Origin: an uncultured Algibacter sp. | GTDB lineage: Bacteria; Bacteroidota; Bacteroidia; Flavobacteriales; Flavobacteriaceae | Reading direction: 5' to 3' | Length of the DNA stretch: 64,000 nucleotides | Assembly: GCF_947487605.1 (NCBI RefSeq) | Contig: NZ_CANKXK010000008.1 | Span: forward strand, 1 to 64,000 | Shown: positions 9,644 to 18,565 of the stretch, piece after piece | Numbering within the stretch: the stretch's first letter is position 1 | Layout of the letters: every line of letters begins with the position of its first letter | Translations under genes and position numbers: made by a program | The notes under the pieces: model-generated | What the model saw: the letters and a program-made list of their open reading frames with translations, nothing else | Told to the model about the DNA's origin: nothing | The model's database searches: none

Positions 9644-9985
9644 TTACTTTATTACCAATTTTCTAGTTTCACTAATACTATTTTCTGTAATTTTTATAAA
9701 ATACACACCTGTGGATAATCGAGAAATATTAAGTTCTCTACCATTTAAAACGGTTGCATAAATTTTCTTCCCAATAACATTAAAAAACTCTATTTGTTTT
9801 ATACTATTATATCTTGTGGTAATATTAACAAACTGTCTATTGTTGGTTACTGGATTTGGATAAATAGAAAGTGCTTCTATTTTTTGTGTATCAGATTCTT
9901 TTCCATTAAAATCTTGTGCAAATACTTTGGGAATTGCAAAGAATGATAAAGTAAAAAATAAAATAAAAACGTAGTTTTTTATCAT
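9644..9985 (-). CDS. Minimal secreted protein consisting almost only of a T9SS sorting domain
   Basis: A 113-residue protein. The signal peptide (residues 1-24, ending FAQ) is followed by only about 15 residues (DFNGKESDTQKIEAL) and then a complete type A C-terminal sorting domain: SIYPNPVTNN, IEFFNVIGKKI, LSTGVYFIKI and TRKLVIK. There is no passenger domain. The gene has its own terminator and looks intact, so it is not obviously a fragment of the neighbouring 575-residue gene. It could be a decoy, an anchor peptide or a decaying paralogue. Confidence 0.82.
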   Translation of the reverse strand: MIKNYVFILFFTLSFFAIPKVFAQDFNGKESDTQKIEALSIYPNPVTNNRQFVNITTRYNSIKQIEFFNVIGKKIYATVLNGRELNISRLSTGVYFIKITENSISETRKLVIK

Positions 9986-10140
9986 AGTAGGATTTTATAA
10001 GCTAAAGTTAATAAATAATTACAAAAGTTATATCAAAATAAATAATAAAATTATTCTTTTCCTTACAAAGGTTAATAGAGTGTTACCATATTGTTATTTG
10101 TTGTAACATTTCTAAAAATTAGCCTTATAAGTTTTATATT

Positions 10141-10148
10141 TACTTTTG
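10141..10148 (+). promoter_or_regulatory. -7 box (TACTTTTG) of the response-regulator operon
   Basis: Exact TAnnTTTG match 28 bp before the response-regulator ATG. Confidence 0.55.
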
Positions 10149-10176
10149 CAATAGTTATAAACTATCAAATTTTATA

Positions 10177-10857
10177 ATGGATAAAAAGGATATAAAAATA
10201 TTATTAGTCGATGATGAAGCAGATATTCTGGAAATAGTAGGTTATAATCTATCAAGTGAAGGCTACCAGATTATTACTGCAGAAAATGGCTTAGAAGGTT
10301 TAAAAAAAGCTAAAAAAGAATTACCTCAATTAATAATTTTGGATGTTATGATGCCAGAAATGGATGGTATTGAAGCATGTGAGCAAATACGGAAAGTACC
10401 TAATTTAAAAGATACCATAATTACATTTTTAACGGCAAGAGGCGAAGATTATTCGCAAGTAGCTGGTTTTGATGCTGGCGCCGATGATTATATAACCAAA
10501 CCTATAAAACCTAAAGTTTTAGTTAGTAAAGTAAAAGCACTATTAAGACGTTTTAAGGAAGATGCGGTTACTAGTACTGTAAAAATTGGAAATCTTGTTA
10601 TTGACAGAGAAGAATATAAAATAAGCCTGAAAGGAGAAGAAATAATTTTGCCAAGAAAAGAGTTTGAGTTACTGTCTTTATTAACATCAAAACCAGGAAA
10701 AGTTTTTAAACGCGATGAAATTCTTGATAAGGTTTGGGGAAATGAAGTTATTGTTGGAGGAAGAACTATTGATGTACACATTAGAAAACTGCGCGAAAAA
10801 ATTGGTGATAAAAGTTTTAAAACAGTAAAAGGAGTTGGCTATAAGTTTGTAGAATAA
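10177..10857 (+). CDS. PhoB/OmpR-family response regulator
   Basis: A 226-residue two-component regulator. The N-terminal receiver has the acidic pair Asp12/Asp13, phospho-acceptor Asp56 in LIILDVMMPEMDG and the conserved Lys of DYITKP near 109. The C-terminal half is an OmpR/PhoB winged-helix DNA-binding domain (LPRKEFELLSLL, VWGNEVIVGGRTIDVHIRKLREKIG). The stop codon overlaps the kinase start by one base (TAATG), so the pair is translationally coupled. It resembles the PhoB/RprY group of Bacteroidota; the regulated stimulus is not visible. Confidence 0.92.
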   Translation: MDKKDIKILLVDDEADILEIVGYNLSSEGYQIITAENGLEGLKKAKKELPQLIILDVMMPEMDGIEACEQIRKVPNLKDTIITFLTARGEDYSQVAGFDAGADDYITKPIKPKVLVSKVKALLRRFKEDAVTSTVKIGNLVIDREEYKISLKGEEIILPRKEFELLSLLTSKPGKVFKRDEILDKVWGNEVIVGGRTIDVHIRKLREKIGDKSFKTVKGVGYKFVE

Positions 10858-11900
10858 TGCAACCTAAATTTAAGAAAACATATAGATTTGCGGCTAAAAC
10901 GTCGTTATATATTACTTTGTGTGTAACACTCTTAATGAGTGTTTTTTTATATTATTTTTTTGAAATAGATTGGCAGCTTTTATCACTACTTACTATAATA
11001 ATCTACCTAACTTCATTCATTCTTATCCAGTTCCGTATCGAGCGCTTTATTTATAGAAGAGTAAAAAAAATATACGACGATTTAACACTTTTAGAATCCA
11101 CAACGCTATCTAAAAGCTCTATTACCACAGATATGGGTACACTTACCCAAGAAATAGACAGATTTGCTCGTGACAAAAAATTAGAGATTGAAACTTTAAA
11201 AGTACGCGAACAATATAGAAAAGAATTCTTTGGAAATGTATCTCATGAATTAAAAACGCCATTATTTACGGTTCAAGGTTATATCTTAACCCTTTTAGAT
11301 GGCGCAATGAATGATGAAAAAATACGAGAGAAATATTTAAAACGAGCCAGTAAAGGTGTTGAAAGATTAAGCTACATAGTAAAAGACTTAGACATGATTA
11401 CAAAACTTGAAGTAGGTGATTTAAGTTTAAAATTGGTGAAGTTTGACATAGTAGAACTTGTTAAAAATGTTTTCGAAATGTTTGAAATGAGCGCCAGTAA
11501 AAACAAGGTAACACTTACTTTCGATATGGATTATCCCAATCCTATTTTTGTAATAGCAGATAAAGAACGTATACAGCAAGTATTAACTAATCTCATAGTT
11601 AATTCAATAAAATATGGAAATCAAAAAGGTACTACAGAAGTAAGTATTGAAAACCTAATAAAAAACAAAGTTATTGTTAGAGTAACAGATAATGGCGAAG
11701 GCATCGAAAAAGCCAATATCCCACGCCTTTTCGAACGTTTTTATCGTGTAGATAAAAGTGGCGCACGTAGCGAAGGTGGCTCTGGCTTAGGACTATCGAT
11801 TGTTAAGCATATTATTGAAGCACACGACGAAAAAATTTATGTAGAAAGTGAATATGGTGTAGGCAGTGAATTCTCATTCACTTTAGAAAAGGCTAAATAG
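10857..11900 (+). CDS. PhoR-like sensor histidine kinase
   Basis: A 347-residue membrane kinase and partner of the preceding regulator. Two transmembrane segments (about 16-36 and 39-60) have almost no loop between them, so there is no sizeable extracytoplasmic sensor. The HisKA domain has phospho-acceptor His130 in GNVSHELKTPL. The ATPase domain has an N-box NLIVNSIKYG, DNGEGI near 278 and GGSGLGLSIVKHI. The short sensor region suggests signal detection in the membrane or through a partner. The last 18 bp overlap the convergent glycosyltransferase gene. Confidence 0.92.
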   Translation: MQPKFKKTYRFAAKTSLYITLCVTLLMSVFLYYFFEIDWQLLSLLTIIIYLTSFILIQFRIERFIYRRVKKIYDDLTLLESTTLSKSSITTDMGTLTQEIDRFARDKKLEIETLKVREQYRKEFFGNVSHELKTPLFTVQGYILTLLDGAMNDEKIREKYLKRASKGVERLSYIVKDLDMITKLEVGDLSLKLVKFDIVELVKNVFEMFEMSASKNKVTLTFDMDYPNPIFVIADKERIQQVLTNLIVNSIKYGNQKGTTEVSIENLIKNKVIVRVTDNGEGIEKANIPRLFERFYRVDKSGARSEGGSGLGLSIVKHIIEAHDEKIYVESEYGVGSEFSFTLEKAK

Positions 11901-12929
11901 CTCTTTAAAATTTAAATTAGCTTCTATTAATTCAAGCCCTTTAAAATCATCAACTTCTTTAAGTTTTTCTATTCGAAATTCATCTTGGGTACAACTAGGA
12001 ACCAAACCTAATTCTGTTAATCGTTTTGCTAAATACTCCTGTTCAAATTGTCCTGGAGTTGGAATAAAAAAAGCTTTTTTTTCTAATTTGGCTAAATCCA
12101 TTATAGTTGTATAACCCGACCTTGAAATAATAAGAGCACTTTCATTTATTGTTTTTTCTAATTCTTCAGAAGTCATAAAATTATAAATAATCATATTTCC
12201 TTTTACCTCATAAGTTTGTTCGTCTTGCATCATCCCTCTTATAAAAACAACTTTCCTTTTATATTTTTTTAGCTCTAGTAAAAGTTTTTCTTCTAACAAG
12301 GCACGCTGTGGTTCTGGTCCAGATAACAATACCAGTAAATCATTTTTAATAGGTAAACTAAATTTTGAAAACCGACTTAAAGGGCCTAAATATTTCGTTG
12401 GCATATCAAAACCATCAGTATGTCCTAGTTTACCACTTAAATTAATATCTCCTTCACTATCTGGAATCCAGCATTCATCAAACTTACTAATAAATTTTTG
12501 ATGTATTTTTGTGCTTATCCAAGTGGTGTTTCCACTTAAAACATTTAATTGATGTGTAATAATTACCGATGGTATTTTATTACTGCAAACTCCTAACCTA
12601 TTGTCCGAAATGATTGCTGAAATATTATAGGTCTCTATAATAACCTTAGTAGCTTTCTTTTCATTATTAATAGCCCTTAATAACTTAGGAGAATTTTTAA
12701 GTAATTTTAGTTTAAAATATTCTCCAGACCTTGTATAAGTAACATTATAAAACGGAAGCTCTATAGAAATTAGTTGCGGAAACTCCTTTTGCAAAAGCAA
12801 TAAAGCAACACCATTGCTAGCAAGTATTGGCTCGAAACCACAATCAAGTAAAGCCTTAATAATAGGAATACAGCGTGTTGCATGACCCAAACCCCAATTA
12901 AGAGGCGCAACTAAAATTCTTTTCTTCAT
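11883..12929 (-). CDS. MurG-like glycosyltransferase
   Basis: A 348-residue GT-B-type protein related to UDP-GlcNAc transferases (COG1819-like). The N-terminal glycine-rich acceptor motif LNWGLGHATRCIPI is at residues 9-22. The C-terminal donor half has SRSGYTTIMDLAKLEKKAFFIPTPGQFEQEYLAKRL, in which the Ser-Gly-Tyr/Thr stretch and the PxPxQxEQ motif are the nucleotide-sugar binding signature. True murG is expected in a cell-wall cluster, so this is a paralogue with unknown donor and acceptor. It is convergent with the kinase gene. Confidence 0.78.
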   Translation of the reverse strand: MKKRILVAPLNWGLGHATRCIPIIKALLDCGFEPILASNGVALLLLQKEFPQLISIELPFYNVTYTRSGEYFKLKLLKNSPKLLRAINNEKKATKVIIETYNISAIISDNRLGVCSNKIPSVIITHQLNVLSGNTTWISTKIHQKFISKFDECWIPDSEGDINLSGKLGHTDGFDMPTKYLGPLSRFSKFSLPIKNDLLVLLSGPEPQRALLEEKLLLELKKYKRKVVFIRGMMQDEQTYEVKGNMIIYNFMTSEELEKTINESALIISRSGYTTIMDLAKLEKKAFFIPTPGQFEQEYLAKRLTELGLVPSCTQDEFRIEKLKEVDDFKGLELIEANLNFKELFSLF

Positions 12930-13073
12930 AAGCCTATATCTAGAACAAAATAAAAGGTTTTAAAACCAATAAATTAGTTTTCGATAAATTCAAAGGTAAG
13001 CATATAAGCACTCTTATATATTTCCTTAATTTTACCAAAAATATTATACATAACAAAAAGTAGTTAATATACA

Positions 13074-13748
13074 TTGGGAAGCAAAAACAAACTTAGAAGA
13101 TTTAAAGAAAATGAAACGTTTGCTAACGTATTTCAACCAACACGTGATGAATTAGTTAATGCTAATTTCAACTTTAAAGGTCATTGGCAAAAAAACGTTT
13201 TTAAAAATAATAACGCTTTAGTTTTAGAATTAGGTTGTGGAAAAGGCGAATATTCTGTGGCTTTGGCTAAAAGATATCCTCATAAAAATTTCATTGGCAT
13301 CGATATTAAAGGTGCTCGTTTTTGGCGTGGTGCTAAAACTGCAATTGAAGAAAATATTCCAAATGTTGCTTTTCTTCGTACCCAAATTGAATTAATTGAC
13401 CACGCATTTGCAGAAAATGAAGTAGATGAAATCTGGATTACTTTTCCAGATCCTCAAATAAAATACAAACGCACAAAACATCGCATGACAAATGCTGAAT
13501 TTTTAAAACGCTATAAGAAGATTTTAAAATCTGATGGTGTTGTAAACTTAAAAACTGATAGTGAGTTTATGCACGGCTATACACTTGGGCTGCTTCATGG
13601 TGCTGGACACGAAGTGTTATACGCGAATCATAATGTTTACAAGCAAGAAGGAAGTCCAGAAGAAGTGACGAGTATTCAAACTTTTTATGAATCGCAATAT
13701 TTAGAACAAAACAAACCAATTACTTATATTAGATTCAAAATTAAATAA
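13074..13748 (+). CDS. trmB: tRNA (guanine-N7)-methyltransferase
   Basis: Methylates G46 in the variable loop of tRNAs using S-adenosylmethionine. The 224-residue product shows the SAM-binding LELGCGKGEYSVALA near residues 55-70, the IGIDIKGARFWRG motif, and the TrmB signature TFPDPQIKYKRTKHRM. No ATG lies upstream in frame, and the family-typical N-terminus GSKNKLRRFKENETF begins at a TTG, so TTG at 13074 is the likely start. It is followed after 3 bp by the LysE-family gene. Confidence 0.93.
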   Translation: MGSKNKLRRFKENETFANVFQPTRDELVNANFNFKGHWQKNVFKNNNALVLELGCGKGEYSVALAKRYPHKNFIGIDIKGARFWRGAKTAIEENIPNVAFLRTQIELIDHAFAENEVDEIWITFPDPQIKYKRTKHRMTNAEFLKRYKKILKSDGVVNLKTDSEFMHGYTLGLLHGAGHEVLYANHNVYKQEGSPEEVTSIQTFYESQYLEQNKPITYIRFKIK

Positions 13749-13751
13749 TAG

Positions 13752-14381
13752 GTGGACATAACTTTTATTTTCTTATTAGGTTTATTTTTTGCTTTTATAG
13801 GTGTTATTCCTCCTGGGTTGTTAAATATGACTGCTGCTAAAATAAGTTTAAAAGAAGGTCATTCTAGAGGCATCATGTTTTCAATAGGTGTTTGTGTTAT
13901 TGTTTTTTTTCAAACTTATATTGCCTCTATTTTTGCACGTTATTTAAGTAAGCACCACGAGATTGTCGATATTCTGCAGCGAGTAGCTTTAATAATTTTC
14001 ATTTTAATAACTGTTTATTATTTATTAATTGCAAAATCAAATCCTAAGCAACAGGTAGAACCTAAAATAAGAAGTAAACACAGTCGCTTTTTTCATGGTG
14101 TTTTCTTATCTGCAATAAATGTTTTTCCTATTCCATACCAAGCTTATATGACGATTACACTTGCGTCCGTTGGTTTGCTTTCTTTCGACCAAACAAGCAT
14201 TATATCTTATGTTTCGGGAGCTACAATGGGTACATTTGTTATGCTATATATGTATATATTTTTCTTCGATAAAGTAAAAAGTAAATCCTTTACATCTCAA
14301 AAGAATATGAATCGAATTATTGGAGGTATAACAGGTATTATTTCTATTATTACCCTAGTTAATATTATAAGAGAATTCTAA
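13752..14381 (+). CDS. LysE-family translocator
   Basis: A 209-residue polytopic membrane protein with about six hydrophobic segments. The N-terminal motif IGVIPPGLLNMTAAKIS matches the conserved PGP-type start of LysE/RhtB exporters, which export amino acids or similar metabolites. The start is a GTG three bases after the trmB stop. No ATG fits, and moving inward would remove part of the first membrane segment. The substrate is unknown. Confidence 0.8.
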   Translation: MDITFIFLLGLFFAFIGVIPPGLLNMTAAKISLKEGHSRGIMFSIGVCVIVFFQTYIASIFARYLSKHHEIVDILQRVALIIFILITVYYLLIAKSNPKQQVEPKIRSKHSRFFHGVFLSAINVFPIPYQAYMTITLASVGLLSFDQTSIISYVSGATMGTFVMLYMYIFFFDKVKSKSFTSQKNMNRIIGGITGIISIITLVNIIREF

Positions 14382-14383
14382 AA

Positions 14384-14722
14384 ATGAAACCTGAGACTCT
14401 TAATTTCTTTGATAAGGTATACGAAGTAGCAAAACAAATTCCTTATGGCCGTGTAACAAGCTACGGTGCCATTGCAAAATACCTTGGAGCAGCAAAAAGT
14501 GCTCGTATGGTTGGATATGCTATGAATGGTTCTGTAGGCAAAGATGTTCCAGCACATCGAATAGTTAATAGAAAAGGTTTGTTAACTGGAAAACATCATT
14601 TTAATGGTACAAACTTAATGCAACAACTTCTAGAAAGTGAAGGGATAAAGGTTGTTAATAATCAAGTTCAAGATTTGAATACTGTCTTTTGGGATCCAAT
14701 TTCTCTACAAGAAAAATTATAA
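14384..14722 (+). CDS. Alkyltransferase-like (MGMT-fold) protein lacking the catalytic Cys
   Basis: A 112-residue protein with the helix-turn-helix and active-site half of O6-alkylguanine-DNA alkyltransferase: IPYGRVTSYGAIAKYLG, ARMVGYAMNG and VPAHRIVNRKG. The catalytic PCHR motif reads PAHR, with Ala57 in place of cysteine, so it cannot accept an alkyl group itself. It belongs with the alkyltransferase-like (ATL) proteins, which bind O6-alkylguanine and flag it for nucleotide excision repair. It starts 2 bp after the LysE gene. The 3' end overlaps the convergent hypothetical gene by 6 bp. Confidence 0.88.
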   Translation: MKPETLNFFDKVYEVAKQIPYGRVTSYGAIAKYLGAAKSARMVGYAMNGSVGKDVPAHRIVNRKGLLTGKHHFNGTNLMQQLLESEGIKVVNNQVQDLNTVFWDPISLQEKL

Positions 14723-15106
14723 AGCTTTAAAAACAGGCTTAATAACCAAAGGCACTTTTTCGTCTGTAGATAGTTTTAAGATATTTGAAAGTAGATTTGT
14801 TTCATTTTTAAATAGTGATTTTTTTAACAATTGCATTTCTTCTTCCATATTCTCTCGTATTTGTTTTTTTAGCTTATCTGTAAAAGACAGATTAAATACT
14901 TTTTTATAAAGGAAAATATGATTTGAAAGAATGACCTCTTCATCGCTAATGCTAACAGCGACCTTATTTTTTTCATCTATTAAATAATACTCATCAGATA
15001 TTGGAGAAATCAATTTTTTTATTTCTTTGTTTTTCGAAAAATTATTAACGATGTCAACAATATACTGAGCATCCTCTTTCAATGGTTTTTTCTTAAATGT
15101 AAACAT
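14717..15106 (-). CDS. Hypothetical protein
   Basis: A 129-residue predicted soluble, charged protein (MFTFKKKPLKEDAQYIVDI...). No signal peptide, membrane segment or known motif was recognised. Coding potential is plausible because it fills the gap and ends only 6 bp inside the convergent ATL gene. Its middle (YLIDEKNKVAVSISDEEVILSN) looks like a short beta-sheet, and the end is helical. No function is offered. Confidence 0.6.
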   Translation of the reverse strand: MFTFKKKPLKEDAQYIVDIVNNFSKNKEIKKLISPISDEYYLIDEKNKVAVSISDEEVILSNHIFLYKKVFNLSFTDKLKKQIRENMEEEMQLLKKSLFKNETNLLSNILKLSTDEKVPLVIKPVFKAL

Positions 15107-15405
15107 GATATTCTAGTTTAATTGATCTGTATGAATCAATATGTTTATACCTTTAAGAAGCAACATGCATGCTAAAGTCACAAATATCAAGGGTTTTTCG
15201 TTGAAATCATTCAAATTATAGCTAAACAGCATGTTTGACTTGTATTATAGTTTTACCTGATTTTAAACAAAATACGCTAAAATAAGCTCTACAATCAGCA
15301 TATAATTTACACCAATGTTTTCATAAATAAAAGTTGTTGGACCACCAAGAATAATATGGTTTTAATGTATATATTTGCATTTTAGAATGATTCTTAATAA
15401 ATATA
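15107..15405. other. 299-bp intergenic region between divergent genes
   Basis: AT-rich spacer with no ORF of note. The only recognisable element is the mrp -7 box near its right end. No hairpin or repeat stands out, and no exact TAnnTTTG box for the minus-strand gene was found. Confidence 0.5.
15370..15377 (+). promoter_or_regulatory. -7 box (TATATTTG) of mrp
   Basis: Exact TAnnTTTG match 28 bp before the ATG of the Mrp-family gene. Confidence 0.6.
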
Positions 15406-16542
15406 ATGAAGCTCAATAAACAAGATATATTAAAGGCTCTAGAGTCTATTACAGTGCCTGGAGAAGGACAAAATATGGTTGAAAGTGGTGCCGTTAAAAA
15501 TGTGATAACATTTGGTGATGAAGTTATTGTAGATATCACCATAAAAAATCCAAGTTTACAAGCAAAAAAACGCACAGAGGTTGATATTTTAAAAACTATT
15601 CATGAAAAAGTTTATGAAAAGGCTAAAATAACTGTGAATATAAAAGTTGATGCCCCTGCAAAACCTAAAGCAAATGTTATAAAAGGAAATCCAATACCAG
15701 GGATTCAAAATATTGTTGCTGTGGCTTCTGGAAAAGGAGGTGTTGGAAAATCAACAGTTACTGCAAATTTAGCAGTTACTTTAGCTAAAATGGGCTTTAA
15801 AGTTGGTGTTTTAGATGCCGATATTTATGGGCCATCAATTCCTATTATGTTCGATGTTGAAACTGAGAAACCTTTAGCTGTTAATATTGGTGGAAAATCT
15901 AAAATGAAACCCATAGAAAATTATGGTGTAAAAGTTTTGTCAATAGGATTCTTTACGCAGCCAAATCAAGCAGTAGTTTGGCGTGGTCCCATGGCAGCTA
16001 AGGCACTAAATCAAATGATTTTTGATGCTCATTGGGGAGAACTAGATTTCTTGTTACTCGATTTGCCTCCTGGAACGGGAGATATTCATTTAAGCATTAT
16101 GCAATCGCTTCCTATTACGGGAGCTGTAATAGTAAGCACACCCCAAAATGTAGCTTTAGCCGATGCTAAAAAGGGGGTAGCCATGTTTCAACAAGAAAGT
16201 ATTAATGTCCCTGTTTTAGGAATTATAGAAAACATGGCTTATTTTACACCAGATGAGCTTCCAGATAATAAATATTATATCTTTGGTGAAAAAGGTGCTA
16301 AAAATTTGGCTGAAGATTTAAAGGTTCCTTTCTTAGGAGAATTACCATTAGTACAAAGTATTCGTGAGGCAGGAGATATAGGTCGTCCTGCAGCATTGCA
16401 AACAGCAACAGCTTTAGAACATGCATTCGAAAAATTAACTCGAAATGTAGTAGAAGAAGTTGTAAGACGTAATGATGATTTGCCACCAACCGAGGCTATT
16501 AAAATAACAACTATGGCTGGATGTTCAGCAGTTAAAAAATAG
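15406..16542 (+). CDS. Mrp/ApbC-type Fe-S cluster carrier ATPase
   Basis: A 378-residue P-loop ATPase that assembles or delivers iron-sulfur clusters. The N-terminal MIP18/DUF59 domain (about 1-95) is followed by a deviant Walker A GKGGVGKST at 109-117, DADIYGPSIP, and the DLPPGTGD switch. The usual CxxC of ApbC is replaced by the YFTPDELPDNKYYIFG stretch. The only late cysteine is in the C-terminal TTMAGCSA, a pattern common in Bacteroidota homologues. It is followed after 3 bp by an NfuA-like scaffold gene, which supports the Fe-S role. Confidence 0.9.
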   Translation: MKLNKQDILKALESITVPGEGQNMVESGAVKNVITFGDEVIVDITIKNPSLQAKKRTEVDILKTIHEKVYEKAKITVNIKVDAPAKPKANVIKGNPIPGIQNIVAVASGKGGVGKSTVTANLAVTLAKMGFKVGVLDADIYGPSIPIMFDVETEKPLAVNIGGKSKMKPIENYGVKVLSIGFFTQPNQAVVWRGPMAAKALNQMIFDAHWGELDFLLLDLPPGTGDIHLSIMQSLPITGAVIVSTPQNVALADAKKGVAMFQQESINVPVLGIIENMAYFTPDELPDNKYYIFGEKGAKNLAEDLKVPFLGELPLVQSIREAGDIGRPAALQTATALEHAFEKLTRNVVEEVVRRNDDLPPTEAIKITTMAGCSAVKK

Positions 16543-16545
16543 AAT

Positions 16546-16791
16546 ATGACTTCAGAAGAATTAAAACTTAATGTTGAAAAAGCTTTGGATGAAATTCGCC
16601 CATTTCTTCAAAGTGATGGAGGTGATATTTCATTATTATCTATTGAAGAAAACAATACCCTAGTTAAAGTTCAATTACTAGGTGCATGTGTTGGCTGTAG
16701 CGTAAATCAAATGACTTTAAAATCTGGAGTAGAAATGACTATAAAAAAATACGCACCTCAAATAGAACAAGTTGTTAATATTGAAATCTAA
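16546..16791 (+). CDS. NifU C-terminal-domain Fe-S scaffold (Nfu)
   Basis: An 81-residue stand-alone Nfu domain that binds a labile Fe-S cluster for transfer to targets. It has the family features EIRPFLQSDGGDISLL and the cluster-binding CxxC in GACVGCSVNQMTL (Cys48 and Cys51). It starts 3 bp after the mrp stop and almost certainly forms one transcription unit with it, pairing a scaffold with a carrier ATPase. Confidence 0.92.
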   Translation: MTSEELKLNVEKALDEIRPFLQSDGGDISLLSIEENNTLVKVQLLGACVGCSVNQMTLKSGVEMTIKKYAPQIEQVVNIEI

Positions 16792-16853
16792 TTTCTTTTT
16801 TTAATTCCTACTAAAATAATAGACAATCTTATTTCTAAATAATTCAGAAAGCT

Positions 16854-16861
16854 TAAATTTG
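16854..16861 (+). promoter_or_regulatory. -7 box (TAAATTTG) of the ferredoxin gene
   Basis: Exact TAnnTTTG match. The predicted transcript would start near 16868, upstream of both candidate ATG codons (16894 and 16912). Confidence 0.55.
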
Positions 16862-16911
16862 CGGCACGAATTATGACATGCATTTTATAGTAAATGCTCA
16901 AAACACAAATA

Positions 16912-17241
16912 ATGCAGGATATAAACATAAAAATTACAGATAGAGATGGTGTAACCCACGATGTAGTTGCGCCAACAGATATGGCTATGAATTTAATGGA
17001 AGTTGTAAGGTCTTACGAACTTGCTCCCGAAGGAACTATTGGAGTATGTGGTGGTATGGCTATGTGTGCTTCTTGCCAATGCTATGTTTTGAGTGAAACT
17101 AAATTACCAGAAATGAGTGATGACGAAGAAGCGATGCTATCTGAAGCCTTTGATGTTAAAGATACCAGCCGATTAGGCTGCCAAATACAAATCACTCCAG
17201 ACATGGAAGGTCTAGAAGTCGAACTCGCTCCAGAAAGCTAA
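16912..17241 (+). CDS. 2Fe-2S ferredoxin (adrenodoxin type)
   Basis: A 109-residue electron carrier. Cluster ligands are visible as the C-x5-C-x2-C pattern in VCGGMAMCASCQCY plus a distal Cys in RLGCQI, the adrenodoxin/putidaredoxin-like spacing. It is acidic, as expected for a soluble redox protein. An ATG at 16894 would add six residues (MLKTQI), but homologue-like sequence starts at MQDINIKITDRDG. Its own promoter box separates it from mrp-nfu, and the redox partner is not identified. Confidence 0.9.
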   Translation: MQDINIKITDRDGVTHDVVAPTDMAMNLMEVVRSYELAPEGTIGVCGGMAMCASCQCYVLSETKLPEMSDDEEAMLSEAFDVKDTSRLGCQIQITPDMEGLEVELAPES

Positions 17242-17296
17242 ATACAAGTGACATTTTAGATTAATTTGGGTCTAAAATTTAAACATATTTGTTTAA

Positions 17297-17638
17297 ATGA
17301 CTCAATTCAAAATATTCAGGGATAAATTAGGACGCTACAGGTTTTTGTTTAAACCAAATAGCGAGCTAATCACCTTGACTAGCGAGCCTTATAACTCCAT
17401 TTCTCTTTGCCTTCAAAATATTCGTTTTTTTAAAAAACACGCTTTTAACGATAGCTATTTCGTAAGACAAAAAGCTAGTTGTGGTAGTCACTATTTTACT
17501 TTTGAAAAACTATCTAATAGTGAATTAATTGCAACAAGTGAAAGCTTCTTAACTTTTAATGCAATGGAAAATATGATTACTTTCGTAAAAACTAGCGCCA
17601 AAGCAACAAAAATTGACGACTTTGTTTATGCAATATAA
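17297..17638 (+). CDS. YegP/DUF1508-like protein
   Basis: A 113-residue protein with an FKIFRDKLGRYRFLFKPNSELI segment followed by SEPYNSISLCLQNI, which resembles the DUF1508 (YegP) repeat, in which a short beta hairpin is followed by a helix. A second, more divergent copy may cover residues 55-100. The function of the family is unknown. It is convergent with the phosphoesterase gene, whose stop lies 7 bp away. Confidence 0.65.
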   Translation: MTQFKIFRDKLGRYRFLFKPNSELITLTSEPYNSISLCLQNIRFFKKHAFNDSYFVRQKASCGSHYFTFEKLSNSELIATSESFLTFNAMENMITFVKTSAKATKIDDFVYAI

Positions 17639-17645
17639 AAGTCTA

Positions 17646-18545
17646 TTAAGATGTTTGGTAATCAATTAACTTACTTGGCCCTTCTAGAAGAACTCTAACA
17701 ATTTGAAGTGTGCCATCTTCTTTTGTCGCAATTTGCCATTTAATTAATGAAATAGCTCCATTTTCAATCTCAATACCAGTAATGCTTCGTGGGTGCACAC
17801 AGCTACCATCATTAAAAAAAGCAATATCTCCAGGTTCAGGAAAACGTGGCCTGTGGGTGTGTCCAACAATAGTCATTAAATTATTGTTTTCGGAAATCCA
17901 TTTTTTAGTTCTACGTTCCACTTTTATTAGTTCTTTGTAGTTTTTAGCAGGACTTGTAGGGTCTGCAATTCCCATAACATTTAAGGGTTTCCAAAGTACA
18001 CGAACCATAAACCGACTCCATTTCCAAAACAAGAAATTCCACCAATCTGCTTGATGCCCGTGGGTTAAAAACAACTCCTGTCCCGTCATGCAATGTTTCA
18101 AAACAAGCCCTTCATGGTATTTTATATCGCCAAAAAGTTCAACATCTTCTCCAACTTTTGCATCAAAATAAGTGGATAAATGTTTTTTTACATAATCTGG
18201 ATTGCGATACACCATATCATGATTTCCCCATATCATATGCAATCTATCGCCCTTATGAAATAACTTCATAAGCATATACACATTTTTATGGGCATTTAAA
18301 ATAGATTCAAAGGATAGGTTTTCCCAAAGCTCATCGCCATCACCCAATTCGCAGTACTGAAAGCCTTCTGCGTAATAATGCTTTAAGGCATGGAAATAGA
18401 TATTTCTGTTATTGGCAAAATCATCAGCAAAACTATTATCGCCTCTATGGCAATCGCTAAAGAGAATAAATTTACTATCGCCATCAAAATCGATGACTTT
18501 AGCATTCTTGTAGGCGTTATCTAATCTTTTTTTGGATGAGAGCAT
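17646..18545 (-). CDS. Calcineurin-like metallophosphoesterase
   Basis: A 299-residue enzyme of the calcineurin-like superfamily. All metal-binding motifs are present in order: FSDCHRGD, ELGDGDELW, WGNHDMVY, LTHGHQADWWN and IVGHTHRPRF. The family hydrolyses phosphomonoesters or diesters, and the closest known types include UDP-2,3-diacylglucosamine hydrolase-like proteins, but the substrate here is not determined. No signal peptide is visible. It lies 20 bp downstream of the SGNH lipoprotein gene and may share its transcript. Confidence 0.85.
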   Translation of the reverse strand: MLSSKKRLDNAYKNAKVIDFDGDSKFILFSDCHRGDNSFADDFANNRNIYFHALKHYYAEGFQYCELGDGDELWENLSFESILNAHKNVYMLMKLFHKGDRLHMIWGNHDMVYRNPDYVKKHLSTYFDAKVGEDVELFGDIKYHEGLVLKHCMTGQELFLTHGHQADWWNFLFWKWSRFMVRVLWKPLNVMGIADPTSPAKNYKELIKVERRTKKWISENNNLMTIVGHTHRPRFPEPGDIAFFNDGSCVHPRSITGIEIENGAISLIKWQIATKEDGTLQIVRVLLEGPSKLIDYQTS

Positions 18546-18565
18546 CTTTTTTAAGTTTTAAGCTA

